Shown piece after piece: positions 46,318-58,779 of a DNA stretch of 64,000 nt; position 1 is the first letter of the stretch, and each line of letters starts with the position of its first letter. Source of the DNA: Diphasiastrum complanatum (Eukaryota; Streptophyta; Lycopodiopsida; Lycopodiales; Lycopodiaceae); the NCBI GenBank assembly GCA_029204225.1, contig CM055106.1, positions 6,915,156 through 6,979,155 on the forward strand. Direction: 5' to 3'. The notes beneath the pieces were generated by a model, which saw only the letters and a program-made list of their open reading frames with translations, was not told the DNA's origin and searched no databases. The position numbers and the translations under genes were made by a program.

Positions 46318-46685
46318 GAAGAGTTTTGAGCTCCAAAAAGACCCTTTAAGAATTCGTGCAAGATGTAGTTTATATTATTAAAATATTATAACACTAATAT
46401 TTTTGACATGCCATAACTTTTTAATCGTAGATCAAAACTATGTCATGTAACATATCATTGGAAAGCCCTTGTCGAGCGCTTTCAAATGCACTAAACTCCG
46501 CTAAATTTGGACTTATCATTAAAAAGTTATGCCATTTTTAGTGTGGAATCAAAATGTAGACTCAAAAAGTTACGTTACGTAGATTTCAAATTTGAGTGTT
46601 TTGATTGGTCCATGTGCAAGAAAAAATTGAGAAAAAATATAAAAAGAATCTTTACAAAGGGTCTTTTTTGGATTTAGAACTCCTC
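46318..46685. mobile_element. Foldback MITE, copy 2
   Basis: 368 bp homologous along its full length to 23219-23576 and again bounded by TA on both sides. Left end GAAGAGTTTTGAGCTCC, right end GAACTCCTC. The central palindrome has decayed (GGAAAGCCCTTG against CGAGCGCTTTC), so this copy is older or less constrained. It contains a 10-base insertion near 46622 relative to copy 1. Confidence 0.8.
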
Positions 46686-46690
46686 TAATG

Positions 46691-48976
46691 TATTGAGCAA
46701 GGCATTAGGAGCATAAGTCCAATGGAAATATGCCTTAGGCCAAATTTTCATAAATCCCATAAATATCCTAAAATGAATGAAACATGCTTCAAAAAAGTTA
46801 AAAAACAAATAAGAGCTGGTTATTTACGAAGGTAAATCCCTATGGTTTGAACTTTACGCATTTTGGGCAGGTGACCTCAAATGCATAAAACTCTAAAAGA
46901 AGGGCTAAACAAGAGAGTGGCAAGCCGCCACAAGGGCCATGCCTCGCCTTAGTGCAATGCTAGACTAAGTTAAGAAGTTGATAGAAAATTGTGTTGTCTT
47001 ATTTCAATTTGTGTTTTTTAAGTTGAGAACTTGTTTTGTAAACTGTGGATTTGGATCGTTATAATCGTTTTATTAAAATAGGATTTGTTAAATGGTTTGA
47101 AGGTGATAAATATGATGGGATGATTTTTCGATATTGTCCTCTACTTTATGGTAAGTGATGGGACTGTAATTTAGTCACATTGCTATTCATATTAACTCAG
47201 GGTTATACATGCACATTTTTGGCATAAGGCAATTCCGTGTTCAAGTTAGTCAATGGAGTTTAAGCAAAAGTCAACATTAAAGTCAATGTTTTAAATTATA
47301 AGGGTACGTGTGCTCAAAAAACTTTGCCACATTGCTTAAGAGTTCATTGCAAGAACTTAGTCCTTTAGATGCACCTCATGTGCAAGTCGTAAATAACAAA
47401 AATTTCATGTCTCTCTCTTTTTCTTGCATGCATGCCCATGCTTTAGATACACCTTCACATGCAACTCATAAATTGCAAAAAGTTGTGTCCCTCTGTTTTT
47501 CTTGCATGCATCCCTAGGCTCTCAACTTGCATGACGCACCAACATCATCACAAAGAATGATGATAAAATCAAAATTATTTATTTGCATTCACAAAATCAT
47601 TTCCTATATGTTTTTAGCTTTGTCACAGTAGCCATAAGCTCTTGTGATGATTTACTAAAAGCTGAGGTATCAATTCTAGATGAGTTCGAACATTAAATTT
47701 TGTTTTGCTTTTTTTTTTTTTTGAAATGTGATGGTTTTTTTTTCCCACAATTTGAATATGTTCTATAAGGAAAAGATTTTTGTGATATATTATTTGCTTT
47801 GATTATTATTGTCATTTCTCTACTCACACACTTTTTGAATCAATGTTCAATTCTTAAGGTAAGAAAAAGAGATGCTAACCATTGTGCCACAATTCCAAGA
47901 CAAATAGCAATTGAAAATAGTTAATTACCTTGCATCCAATATTTAAAAATCAATTTTTTTATTCAATAATGTTGTGGTAATGCCTTTGTCGTATACAACA
48001 TCATTCTTGTTTGAAATGGATTTTGCACTTTTTGTGTGTCAAGATTCACTTATTAAGGTGTGTGTTAATATATGGGAGAATGGTCACTCCAATAGCAATA
48101 AGGTACTCCATGAAAACACCTTGGGTTAGTTTCTCCAAATATGGTGTAGTTGGCTAGTGTTGTGGTTGTTGTGATTGTTTGATAGAGATTACATTGGTTC
48201 ATAAGTTTGGATCAAGATTCTCTCTTGTAATACATGTACTTCTTGTAGCATCTTTTGTCATCTTCATGCAGCAGTATATACAAGGATGCTTAGATGTAGC
48301 TCCATGAGACACATTGTATGTTTTCAAATCACCTGCCAAATGCCATTGAAATCTCCTTTTTTGGGTACACTGAGTTTCACACCATCCACATGCTCTTTGA
48401 TGATCCGAAAATTAAAATGTTACATAATCTCCATGATAAAATATGATGATCCTCTTTTAAAACCTATTAATAGACAATGTTAGTCTATTGAAAAAAACAA
48501 TGTTAAACAATATAATCACAAATTCGATACATATTTTGTTAATGAATGAGTAAGAATACCTGAAACGCTACCAACCACCAGATATTGTTCTTTGACTGAA
48601 CACTGAAATTAAACTCTCCTTGATCGATTGATTGTGCAAGGGAACCATTCATGAGAGTTATACTAACCCTCTCCATCTTTTTCCCTTTAACTATTTTTGA
48701 CTCATCTAATTTAAGTACTATGATTATTTTACCAGTTACCTTTTCCATTGTAATGTCATAGAAACTAATTATATATCTCAGTAATTGATTTAACTCAACA
48801 AATAGGTTGTTTGATGCATTGTCTGAAATAGATCTTCCTTCGATCTGATATGTATCCTCAACATGAAATGGAGTGCCTATAATTTTATGCTTGTATTTAG
48901 GTTATTTCTCTCATGTTTTTAATGATATGCCCTTGGAAGAAAAACCACCTTAATACAAACCTGCTTAAATGCTTCT
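46691..48976. other. Long non-coding stretch, no gene seen
   Basis: AT-rich. Two related short segments with TTGCATGCATG and GTGCAACTCATAAAT-like text lie at 47380-47450 and 47455-47515. A poly-T run is at 47710-47721. No transposon or gene motif that I can support. Confidence 0.45.
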
Positions 48977-49399
48977 CTAATAAGATTGAAAATCAACATT
49001 CCTATTTGTAGAAAGGAAAATAGGAATTGTGCCGATCCCTTTGATTGCACACTTACCATCATTGGCCGTGTGGATAACCTTCTTGTCACCTTCAAATGCC
49101 ATCAAGGATGAGTAATACTCCTCATGATATGTCATGTATGATGTAGCTCCACTATCAATCCACCAAGGATCAAGGTCTCCATCATTATCCAACAAGCAAG
49201 ATGACATAACAAAAGCATCATTTGAGATTTGTTCATCAACAATATCTTCATCAATAGTTAGGTTGGTTTGTTTCTTACTTTGATCTCTCTTCTTCTTGTA
49301 ACAATCACTAGCAAAAGCCCTTTGATTCCACAATAGAAGCACTTCAAATTTGACCTTTCTTTTTTTTTCTTAACAAAAGATGAAGGCTCACCTTGATAT
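48977..49399 (-). pseudogene. Gag-protease relic of the young copia family
   Basis: On the minus strand a frameshifted zinc knuckle (LLLWNQRAFASDCYKKKRD), then LTIDEDIVDEQISNDAFVMS and protease WWIDSGATSYMTYHEEYYSS, ending near ANDGKCAIKGIGTIPIFLS. It is clearly close to the young element at 2546-8408. Its upstream Gag is replaced at 49400 by element F; the leader of the same family reappears at 53223. Confidence 0.85.
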
Positions 49400-49936
49400 T
49401 GTGCCATGTACTTTTAGTACATCAGTGCTTTTTAAGGCAATAGAATATTCATTGTAAGCTTTGTAGGCCCAAAAGAAGCTATTAGCTTTAAATACAAGGA
49501 AGTTCTCTCTTTAGGCCCTTCAAAGTAACTAATAAGGATAATAGGCCAATAAGGGCCCAATGTAGTTTAAATAATACTTAACAAGGGCTAACTATCCCTC
49601 AAGATAGTTAAGTTAAATTAAGTAAGAGCATTGTCTATAACTAGGCAAGAGACATCATTTTGTGAATCTTTTGGCTCATTTGCAAGTGAGAGCTTCTAGC
49701 TTCCTTGTGAATGTGAGCCATAGGGATCTCCATTGCTAGGTCTCATGTGCCCTATCAACATGATCAATGTTCCATTTCCATTGATTGTACTCTTTCTTTC
49801 ATTGCTAATGTGATTCCATGGTGACCTCCATGTATCTAGCTTTCTATTGATATGCTATCATAATTGTCTTGTTATTTTCTTGCTATTAGCTTTACTTCAT
49901 TGTTATTGCTATTAGTTTTGGATTTGGCACATGACA
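49400..49936 (+). repeat. Element F (copia) 5' LTR
   Basis: Starts TGTGCCATGTAC where the flanking gag similarity stops and ends near GGCACATGACA, shortly before a primer site. About 537 bp. No second copy is found at the 3' side, so the assignment rests on boundary and primer site. Confidence 0.55.
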
Positions 49937-49940
49937 TTTC

Positions 49941-49953
49941 TTGGTGTTAGAGC
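49941..49953 (+). other. Primer-binding site of element F
   Basis: TTGGTGTTAGAGC, two transitions away from the standard copia primer site (TGGTATCAGAGC). Confidence 0.65.
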
Positions 49954-50803
49954 CTAGATCCATGATTCATGATAATTCTATGTGAATTTCATTAGATTTG
50001 ATGAGTTTATTGTTTTTGTAACTTTTTTTTTGCTAATTTTTAACTTTAACTTTTTCAGTTCTGTTCAGACGAATTTTTGACATTCAGTTTAGTTTTTCAT
50101 TTCTAATTTGATTCAATAGGCTTGTAGAGCTTTGCTTTAGCTTTAATTTTCACCAATTTGAAAGGCATTTGGATAAGAGATGCAAAAGTTATTGCACTTT
50201 TTCCAAAAGCTGTCAAAATAGGTGACTAGAATTTTGCTTTCACTTGATTTGAATTTTTCAGATTTGATCTGAGTTTTTATTTCAAGTTTCTTTACATAAG
50301 ATTTTAGAACATTATCTTAGCTCTGATCTGATCCATATGGCAGGTCATTTGGACTAGTATCCAAAAGTTATGACAATTCTTGATTTGTAGCTCTAGTTTT
50401 GTTATTTTCTTTCTTCAAAATTTTTAAACCTGTTCTATGATTAATTAGACCAGTAAAATCACTTTCAATCATTGATTTGATACTATAGGCTGATAGAGCT
50501 TGTTGTTAGCTTTTCAAAGCTACTGAGTTTGTTTGATTTGAATCAATATTGAGGAAGTTATGATCAAATTAATGGAGATGGGTTAGAATTGCCAGAATTT
50601 AAATTTTTTTTTGTTGGATCTTTCCAAGTGAAAGAGAATCACACCAAATTTCCGGATCTGAAGTTTGGTTTCCTTTGTAAAAAAATTTCACATTTTTCAT
50701 TTTTAGGTTTTTAATTAGAAACAAAACCTAACCCTACCTTCCTAGCCCTAATCTCTACGCGAATAAACCTAGCCTAACCCTAATTCACCCGTCCCTGTAC
50801 CCT

Positions 50804-50806
<3 letters not shown>
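49954..50806 (+). other. Leader of element F
   Basis: About 850 bp T-rich, non-coding, ending in CCCTAA-type motifs (50728-50795) just before a (TC)n tract. No gag is recognisable here. Confidence 0.5.

Positions 50807-50856
<50 letters not shown>
50807..50856. repeat. (TC)n microsatellite
   Basis: About 25 TC repeats directly upstream of the element F ORF. Confidence 0.97.
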
Positions 50857-50859
<3 letters not shown>

Positions 50860-50935
50860 ACATTCGGTTATTCCTCCTCAATTGATGCCCTTATCTCTTT
50901 AACCATCCCTTCCTACATCTACGACTCTTTTACCC

Positions 50936-52896
50936 TTGGAAACCATCAATCCAGGCATTTCCACCTCATTGCCAGAGCCATTCTCGCTCCTTATAAATCC
51001 TTCAAAAACAACATTCATTGACCTTCCGAGTGATGAACATGAGGATACATCTCAAGATACTACTAATCAACCTCATGAAACAGGTTGGAGAGGTAGGGAC
51101 AAACCTTTTGGTGCAAGAAGGATTGAAATTGCAAGTGACAAACGCAAGGAGAAGGATGTACCGTGGGATACATTTTCACCAAGAAGCCGATCACCTGACA
51201 GAAATCTCCCTAAGTGGTTTGAGAGATTGATGGAGAGCCGCGATATAGATGACTTTCCAGGATCATCTAACCAGGGAGAGCTACGAAGATCAACAAGAGA
51301 GAAGATACTACTTGAAAGGTATGAAGCAAATTACGATCTGTTATCCAGAATTATTCAAAGCAAAGAACCTTCAACTTATGGTGAAGCGAAGGATGATGAC
51401 ATTTGGATCAAAGCCATGGGAGAGGAGATGGAGTCAATTGCTAAGCATAACACATGGGACTTAGTAGAACCACCAATTGGCAAGAAACCCATTGGTTGCA
51501 AATGGGTATATAGAACTAAGTACCATGCAGATGGAAGCATAGCAAAGCACAAAGCAAGATTGATCATCAAAGGGTACGCACAAAATAAAGGCATTGACTA
51601 TGAGGAGACCTTTGCGCCGGTGTGTAAGTGGAATACTCTACGTCTACTTATTGCTTTAGCTTCACATTTTGGTTGGCCTTTGCATCAGATGGATGTGAAA
51701 TCTGCTTTTCTAAATGGTGAGTTAGAAGAAGAAGTGTTCATGGATCAACCTGAAGGCTTTGTAACGAAAGGACAGGAAAATAAAGTATGTCGCTTGAAGA
51801 AAGCACTTTATGGTCTTAAACAAGCACCACGTGCGTGGTATAGCAGGATTGATGCCTACTTTCGTTCAAAGGGGATGGTGAGAACACATTTTGATCCAAA
51901 TCTATATGTCTTATGCTTTGATGGTATGGTTGCTTTGATTGCTCTTTATGTTGATGACTTGATTATTACGGGAAATAATCAAGAGATGATAGACATAATC
52001 AAGAAAGACCTCATGAAACAATTTGAGATGACGGATCTCAGCCTGATGCATTACTGCCTTGGAGTAGAAGTGTGGCAAAAAGGACATGAAGTGGGTTTAA
52101 CACAGGTGAAATATGTCAAAGAGTTGCTGCACAGGTTTAGGTTGCAGGATTGCAAACCAGTAAACACTCCTATTGAACCAGGTAAAAAGCTTTCTAAGCT
52201 TGATGAATCACAGTCATTTGATGCTACACTATATAGACAATTAGTAGGGAGCTTGATTTACCTTACCACAACTAGACCAGATATATGCTATGTTGTTGGC
52301 ATTGTAAGTCAGTTTATGGCAGCACCTACGAAAATGCATTGGAAAGCAGCTAAACGCATTTTGCGTTATGTGAAAGGCACATCAGAGTATGGCTTGATTT
52401 ACAGGAAGCATGATGGTTTACCTGAGTTGTGTGGCTATGTGGATGCGGACTGGGGAGGTGACTATGATGATCGTAGATCCACCACAGGATATATATTCCA
52501 ATTTTATGGTAATTGCTTTTCCTGGTCTAGTAAGAAGCAAAGTACAATTGCTCTTTCCACCACAGAAGCAGAGTATAAGGCAATGTGTAGTGCTGCACAA
52601 GAAGCTATATGGTTGAGATAAATCTCAGAAGAGATTGGCATAAAGCAGAAAAATCCCACAACTTTACATAGCGACAGTCAGAGTGGCATTCAGCTAGCAA
52701 AGAATCCAGTGTTCCATGCGAGAACTAAACACATTGAGATCCAATATCACTTCATACGTGAAAGGCTGCTAAGTCATGAAATTCATGTTATTCATTGTAG
52801 CACAGAAGAACAACTAGCTGATATTTTCACTAAGCCACTTATTGGAGAAAAGTTTGATAAGTTTAGATCAAAACTTTCTATATTTAAAGTTTGTTG
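50936..52896 (+). pseudogene. Element F RT-RNase H ORF lacking gag, protease and integrase
   Basis: Open from ATG 50936 for 561 residues. The first 160 or so are an acidic, charged region typical of the copia linker between integrase and RT (RRSTREKILLERYEANYDLL). RT follows with CKWVYRTKYHADGSIAKHKA, DVKSAFLNGELEEEVFMDQP, ALYGLKQAPRAWY and ALYVDDLIITG (YVDD intact); RNase H has YVDADWGGDYDDRRSTTGY and LSTTEAEYKAM. TAA at 52619-52621, where relatives have Gln, stops the frame; the rest continues in frame (SDSQSGIQLAKNPVFHARTK, EEQLADIFTKPL) to TGA at about 52896. The ORF is remarkably well kept for an element without gag and integrase. Confidence 0.88.
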
Positions 52897-52938
52897 ACTT
52901 TAAAACTATGTACATGACTGTATAAAAAGTGACTCTAC

Positions 52939-52952
52939 TTTAAGGGAGAGAG
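52939..52952 (+). other. Polypurine tract of element F
   Basis: TTTAAGGGAGAGAG about 40 bp after the ORF end, followed by the presumed LTR start TTAGAATT. Confidence 0.65.
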
Positions 52953-53222
52953 TTAGAATTAAAGTTAGAATCACTGTGTTACTGTCCTGTGGGTCCTATC
53001 AGTGGATAAGGATCAGTTGGCCTCGCCACGAGGCAAGTCGACGGGACACGCGTCCCGCCAACGGCAACCTGGGTCATGCATGGGTTGCCTGAGTGAACAA
53101 CTATATGTATAGTGTAATTTCATTTTGAGAAATACAGTTGCTATGTGAGCTTGCTGAGGAGAGTGATTTTTTGTCTGTGTTACTGTGTAGCATGATCTGT
53201 GTTCATGTGCAAAGCAAATTCT
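52953..53222 (+). repeat. Element F 3' LTR or its remnant
   Basis: About 270 bp after the polypurine tract, ending where similarity to the young family's leader begins. It does not resemble 49400-49936, so either the 5' and 3' ends derive from different elements or one is misassigned. It contains a GC-rich triple-hairpin module at 53020-53089. Confidence 0.45.
53020..53089 (+). other. Three consecutive GC-rich hairpins
   Basis: GCCTCG/CGAGGC with a 3-base loop (53020-53034), CGGGAC/GTCCCG with a 4-base loop (53042-53057) and GGCAACC/GGTTGCC with a 13-base loop (53063-53089). They form a compact block in an AT-rich context. Confidence 0.8.
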
Positions 53223-53560
53223 AAGTGTTGCCATGTTCCAATATTTGATTTTCACTTTGAGCCTATTCCAATGCACAAAGCACTCCCTTGAAATCAAAAT
53301 ATGAAACTCAAGAAGGAATCACAAAGATATGGAATACATGCACTCTTGAAAAGTCCAGCAACCTAAAAATCAAGAGATCCTACCAAATTTAGGATTTTTC
53401 CAAAAATGCAAAATATTGAATAAAGAAGAATCTACATGCAAAAGCTCTGTATCAGACATCTTTTCAGTCACTTCAAGGAACAATGAGATTGGATCTAGAT
53501 TTTTCATTCAACTCCTATCTCTAATCAGATGTGCAAAAAACTCTATCACTTGACAATAAT
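53223..53560 (-). repeat. Relic leader of the young copia family
   Basis: Similar to 7141-7480 in the same orientation, for example CCAATGCACAAAGCACTC (53270) against CCAATGCACTAAGCACTC (7181), followed by AAACTCAAGAAGGAATCACA. The Gag start codon context (GCCATGTT on plus) is retained at 53231. With 48977-49399 it brackets element F. Confidence 0.75.
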
Positions 53561-54135
<575 letters not shown>

Positions 54136-54479
54136 TATGTACATAATGTACTGGTGCTAAAGAAATGAGATGAACTCGAATGATTCGTGTTTCTAATGAC
54201 GCGAATACAAATGAATCAAACTCTGGTGAGTTGGAGTGGTGTTTAATTCCAATATCTTTAAGGTCATTCTTGACAACCTATGGGATTGGATCCTGCTCCT
54301 CTTGTTGCTGCTATGCCACGTTAACACCCTTAGATTTTGGGGACGTCCTTGGAATCATTTCACACCTGGATGAACAATCCAGACTATGCTTAATCAGAAG
54401 ACGATAATGGAAAAGAGAATTGCTGATTTGGGATCAAAAATCACTCTTATCAGTCATGCACAAAGTGAATTGGACACAT

Positions 54480-54994
54480 GCATGGCAATTTGGACAATTC
54501 TAATTTAGAATTTGACACTTGGTAAAAGTAGGTAGAAATGCATGCATGTAAAGTGACAAATGTCACTAGTTTGCTAGTTTTCACTTTTAGATGTGGATGA
54601 AAGTAGGAGAGAGATGGTTCTACCTCGAGCCACTCCAATCTCAATAAATATGTGTAGGCTCTCTCATAATTTTTTATGAAGAACCAAGCTTCAAAGCTAT
54701 TCCATGTCAATTTGGATCTATGTTATTGTTTGCTCGAATTTTGCTCTCTTTCTCTCTCTAACTCGAGTAGAGGATTATGCTAATGCATTAAATTCTTGTA
54801 CTTGTTCTCTTTTGATTTTGAATGCAATCATTCTTTGATTATTAGCGTGCTAGATTGTGCTTTGGCCATCAATTCTTGTACTAGATCTTGATATTCAATC
54901 TAGAATCAAATTATGTGCTAAACACAAAGCTTAACAAGATCATTCACACTTGAGGATTGTTCTCCACACGTGTGAACTTGCTGAAATTTTATCA
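54480..54994 (+). repeat. Element G (copia) 5' LTR, left end unclear
   Basis: The part 54715-54830 matches 56824-56935 (CTATGTTATTGTTTGC, CTAACTCGAGTAGAGGATTA), so these are LTR copies. It ends TTTTATCA before a perfect primer site. The left boundary lies somewhere between 54134 and 54700. It holds the palindrome CACACGTGTG at 54965-54974. Confidence 0.7.
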
Positions 54995-55006
54995 TGGTAT
55001 CAGAGC
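54995..55006 (+). other. Primer-binding site of element G
   Basis: Perfect TGGTATCAGAGC immediately after the LTR end. Confidence 0.9.
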
Positions 55007-55519
55007 CAAATTAAGCTTTGCATGCTATTATCACTGATTGTGCAAGAATTTGTGAGCTCAATTCAAGCAAAAAAGTTGTTTATCACTTTTCTTTACCATT
55101 TCTTGAAAAGTGTTTGGATGGATAGAATCAAGATTTTTGGATCAAAATTGACATTGTACGGAATTTTGGAATTCCACACGTGTGAAAATCAGAGATTTTC
55201 ATACCTCTTTATTTCCTTCATATTTGGTCCAAAGATATTGATGTTATAGCTTGATGGAAAGCTTATAAGGAGTACTTTCCATTGCAATTGATCTCAAATC
55301 AATTTGATGTGTCTATCAAGAGTTATAGGCTCTTAAAGAGGGTAGGGAGAGCTCCAAAATCCGAGTGACCACTTTTTTGATTTGATCCAATTTAGCTTGA
55401 TTCACAATCCATTGTTTTGGATAATCAACACAAGAAACTTGAGATCTAGACATAGTTTGGAATTATTGAATACATTGAGCCTTCTTTGAATCAATATTGT
55501 TTTCTTTTGAAGCATCTAA
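55007..55519 (+). other. Leader of element G
   Basis: About 510 bp non-coding, with the palindrome CACACGTGTG at 55175-55184, 169 bp after the primer site, similar to its place in element C. Confidence 0.6.
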
Positions 55520-56690
55520 GGAGGATATCTCTTAAAACCAAGTGAAAGACTAAGTACCTCCAATTATTCAATATGGAAGATTAGGATGGAGTCTGTTCTT
55601 ATACTCCAGGATGTTATGGACATAGTACTTGGTATTGAGGAGGAGCCTCAAGCACAACTTGAAATACCAAAGTTTAGGAAGAGAGCTAGGATGGCTCTAC
55701 ACTTCGTCATTCTTCTAATTTATGTTGATGATATTATCCTAACAGGAAGTTGTATAAATTTAGTTGAACAAACCAAAATTGCACTTGGAAGAGAATTCAA
55801 GATGCAAGATCTTGGAAAAATTCATTACATCTTAGGATTAGAGATTGACTTCCATAATGAGAAAGCTTTTGTTTGTCAATCCAAGTATGCTCTTTCAATG
55901 TTGAAAAAGTTTAATATGCTAGATTGTAAGAGTATTGATACTCCTATGGAGCAAATTGTAAAAGACCCTAACAAAGGTGATGAAAGATCCTTCGTGGACA
56001 TCACTCTTTTTAGGAGTCTTATAGGCTCCTTAATTTGGCTCACCATAACTAGGCCCGATGTAAGTTTTAGTGTTCATAAATTGAGGCAAGCTATGCAAAA
56101 TCCTACTATTTATCATTGGAAAATGGCCAAAAGGCTACTTAGGTACATATCTTCAACCTATGATTATGGTTTGTTATACAAAAGTGAAGATCTTTCTATT
56201 GTTGGCTATTCTGACTCGGATTTTGCTAGTGATAAAGTAGATCAGAAATCTACAAGTGCGTATGTCATATATCTTGGAGGAAATTTAATATCTTGGCTTT
56301 CCAAAAAACAAGATACCATATCACTCTCATCTTGTGAAGCTGAATATAAGGCACTTACTACTACAACACAAAAAGTGCTTTGGATCAAGATGTTGCTTTT
56401 GGAGCTAAAGACTATCAAGGAAGATGATCTACCATTGATCATGTGTGACAATATTTCAACACAAACCCTTGCCAACAATCCAATATTTCATGCAAGGAGA
56501 AAACACAAGTACATCACTTCGTGAGAGAGAAGCTCATTGGAGGGGAAATCTACTTGGAACACATCGACACATCATCATGTATTGCATATTTGCGCACCAA
56601 ACCTCTGAGCAAAAATTCCTTCATCAAGCATAGAACCAATCTTGGATTAATTCCAAGATCCATATTCAAGTCAACATAGATTAATTTTTA
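55520..56690 (+). pseudogene. Element G: gag N-terminus fused in frame to RT-RNase H
   Basis: From 55520 the frame reads GGYLLKPSERLSTSNYSIWK, clearly the Gag start of the young lineage, but TAA lies just before and the first ATG is 55586. From 55586 an ORF of 312 residues continues through VMDIVLGIEEEPQ and, near residue 40 (about 55703), passes directly into the RT palm LLIYVDDIILTGS. A deletion has removed the rest of Gag, protease, integrase and the RT fingers without breaking the frame. RNase H follows (YSDSDFASDKVDQKSTSAY, LSSCEAEYKAL, CDNISTQTLAN) until a frameshift near 56515; the tail YLEHIDTSSCIAYLRTKPLS continues in another frame to about 56670. Confidence 0.88.
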
Positions 56691-56698
56691 GGAGGAGT
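56689..56698 (+). other. Polypurine tract of element G
   Basis: TAGGAGGAGTG-type purine run directly before the LTR start TGTTGAAAAATG. Confidence 0.7.
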
Positions 56699-56938
56699 GT
56701 TGAAAAATGAAAAATCATCTATCTTGACTTTAGGCTTTGGCAAAGTTTTTTCTATGTGTATGTAGTGTTTCATGTTGTAAATGCCAAATTTGGCCTAGAA
56801 GAAACTCGAGCTAGATGGTTTCTTGGATCTATGTTATTGTTTGCTTGAATTTTGCTCTCTCTTTCTCTCTCGCTAACTCGAGTAGAGGATTATGCTAATG
56901 CATTAAATTCTTGTACTTATTCTCTTTTGATTTTGAAT
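56699..56938 (+). repeat. Element G 3' LTR with internal deletion, truncated
   Basis: Starts TGTTGAAAAATGAAAAATC. Its second part matches the 5' LTR (54715-54830); the piece between appears deleted near 56823, and the right end stops near 56938, well short of the 5' LTR end. Confidence 0.65.
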
Positions 56939-57084
56939 AAATGGTGAATGGAAACACCCAAAAAATGAATGGTTGAACATACTAAAGAATAGATTCTCAA
57001 GTGAAAATGCAAGTTTGACAAGTTTGTATGGGGAAAAAATATGGTAATGACCATTCCACAAATTAAGATTTCCATAATGTCCAT

Positions 57085-57230
57085 CAAAGTGGGGTGTATA
57101 TGGGTAGAGTTGCTGACTGCCAACCAGAAAGTTGCAGGCCCGAATCCTGACCATTGTGTACTGACATTTAAGGAGCTTAGCTCTGTAAATGACTTGGCTA
57201 GGTTGAATATATGTTGTATATAACAATCAT
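57085..57230 (+). mobile_element. tRNA-derived SINE-like relic
   Basis: TGGGTAGAGTTGCTGACTGC (57101-57120) resembles the D-arm and anticodon region of a tRNA, and GCAGGCCCGAATCCTG (57134-57149) fits a pol III B box with T-arm. The spacing of A- and B-box-like segments is tRNA-like. The acceptor stem and a tRNA 3' end are absent, and an AT-rich tail follows (57205-57222), so a SINE or pseudo-tRNA is more likely than a functional tRNA. Confidence 0.45.
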
Positions 57231-58560
57231 TAGTTGCTTAATAATGTAAGGAAAACATAAAAGAAAAAAGATGTATGGCAAGGAGGCTATAATTCAGTCT
57301 ATGGGCTATAACTATTTTAGAAACTACTAAGTTAGATGTGAATTTGACAATTTTCTATAGAATTGGTTGGGGTGTTGCACCTAGGATAGAGTGAGTTGAG
57401 TTCCTAGTGTGGATACGCAACTCTAGCTGGTTCCTCCATGTAATTGGATTTGAATTTTTTGATTTATTTATGTTTGGTTCAAACAAAGGGTGCCAAGCTA
57501 CAAAGTAGCATGTGTGGTGCCATGCCATCAACACGTTATGCCATAAATTGCCAATGACGTGGAGCCCTATGTTGAGATACTAATACAAAAAAATGCAACT
57601 ACGCAATGGGGTTTGTGTGGGGATGACTTGCCTTGCTAGGAGATTAGATTCTTGAGTGAAATTGGCTCACCCTAGTTGGTTTAGGGTTTAGGGTCATATC
57701 CCACTTGGCAACCCTTGAAATATCCGATAAGCAAAATCATAACACTAAAACTTTTTACTTGGTGGAAAGCTCGCTATAGAATACACTCCCATATATAATT
57801 GTCAAACTTGCATTGTACTTGGTATTCCTTTGTCATATAGCTCATAAGCTAAATCATAATAGAATATGCACTAAATGCATTTTCCCTAACAAAATTGTCA
57901 AACTCCCATCATATTTGGTACACCCTAAAATAGCTCAAAGCCAAATTATAGTGACTTTGTCAGTGTTATAACACATGGCAGATGGATAAAAAATCCATTT
58001 CCCAATTCAAAATTATTTAACCCACAAAGTACACACTTGATTTCTTCAACATAAAGGTGGGTCACAAGGTGGGTAGTAGCCTTCAAAGTCTAAATCCCCT
58101 TACTCTTACCGTATCGAGGATGCGCATGTAGGCAACCATGGCTACCATCACACCTGCCACCATTCAAGGGCTTATGGAAACTTATAGTTGTTGGAGAGAT
58201 TTCGGTGGATGCTCTCAAGCAACCATAGTTATGAGATGATTATAGGCCTCCATGTTTGCGATGGAATAAGTGGGGCATGTCAACCACGATTGCAATGAAA
58301 TAAGTGAAAATTTGAGAAGGCATAAGTTACGGGAAGTTGTGCAGCCAACCGTGATAGCATACTAATCCAAAGATATTGATGTGCTCCAAAGTCCCAAGCA
58401 CCTAGAGACTCCCAAGCATCCATCTCCATTAGGTCAATCTAGTAGGCTATAAGCTCAAACGTGATCCATAAGTTACAACATTTGGTCCAAGGCAATGTTC
58501 GAGGAAGCTGACAAATTACAGGAACGGAACTTGGCATTATCTCTCAAATTTCGATATCAT
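57231..58560. other. Non-coding stretch, no gene seen
   Basis: AT-rich DNA with no ORF, LTR or repeat that I can support. Confidence 0.45.
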
Positions 58561-58779
58561 GGAATTTTATGATGATAAACATATATATATATATAATCCT
58601 TTCTATGAGTCATGGTCATCAGGAGAAGCTTAAAAAGATACAGGATAATTCAAAAAAGGTTTCCCCAACATTAATCCCCGGAAATTGCAAAACTAGGCTA
58701 GGAGGTATAGTAGACCATAAGCTGGATCATAAATATATCTATATAATTTCTTGTAATGAATAATAATATTATTTCCTGT

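Noticed and set aside
57101-57150. Functional tRNA gene at 57.1 kb
   Set aside because: D-arm and T-arm-like segments exist, but the anticodon stem has mismatches and no acceptor stem closes; a SINE or pseudo-tRNA fits better.
58579-58594. TATATATATATATATA as a promoter
   Set aside because: Simple repeat without coding sequence placed to use it; the HD-Zip leader begins at least several hundred bp away.
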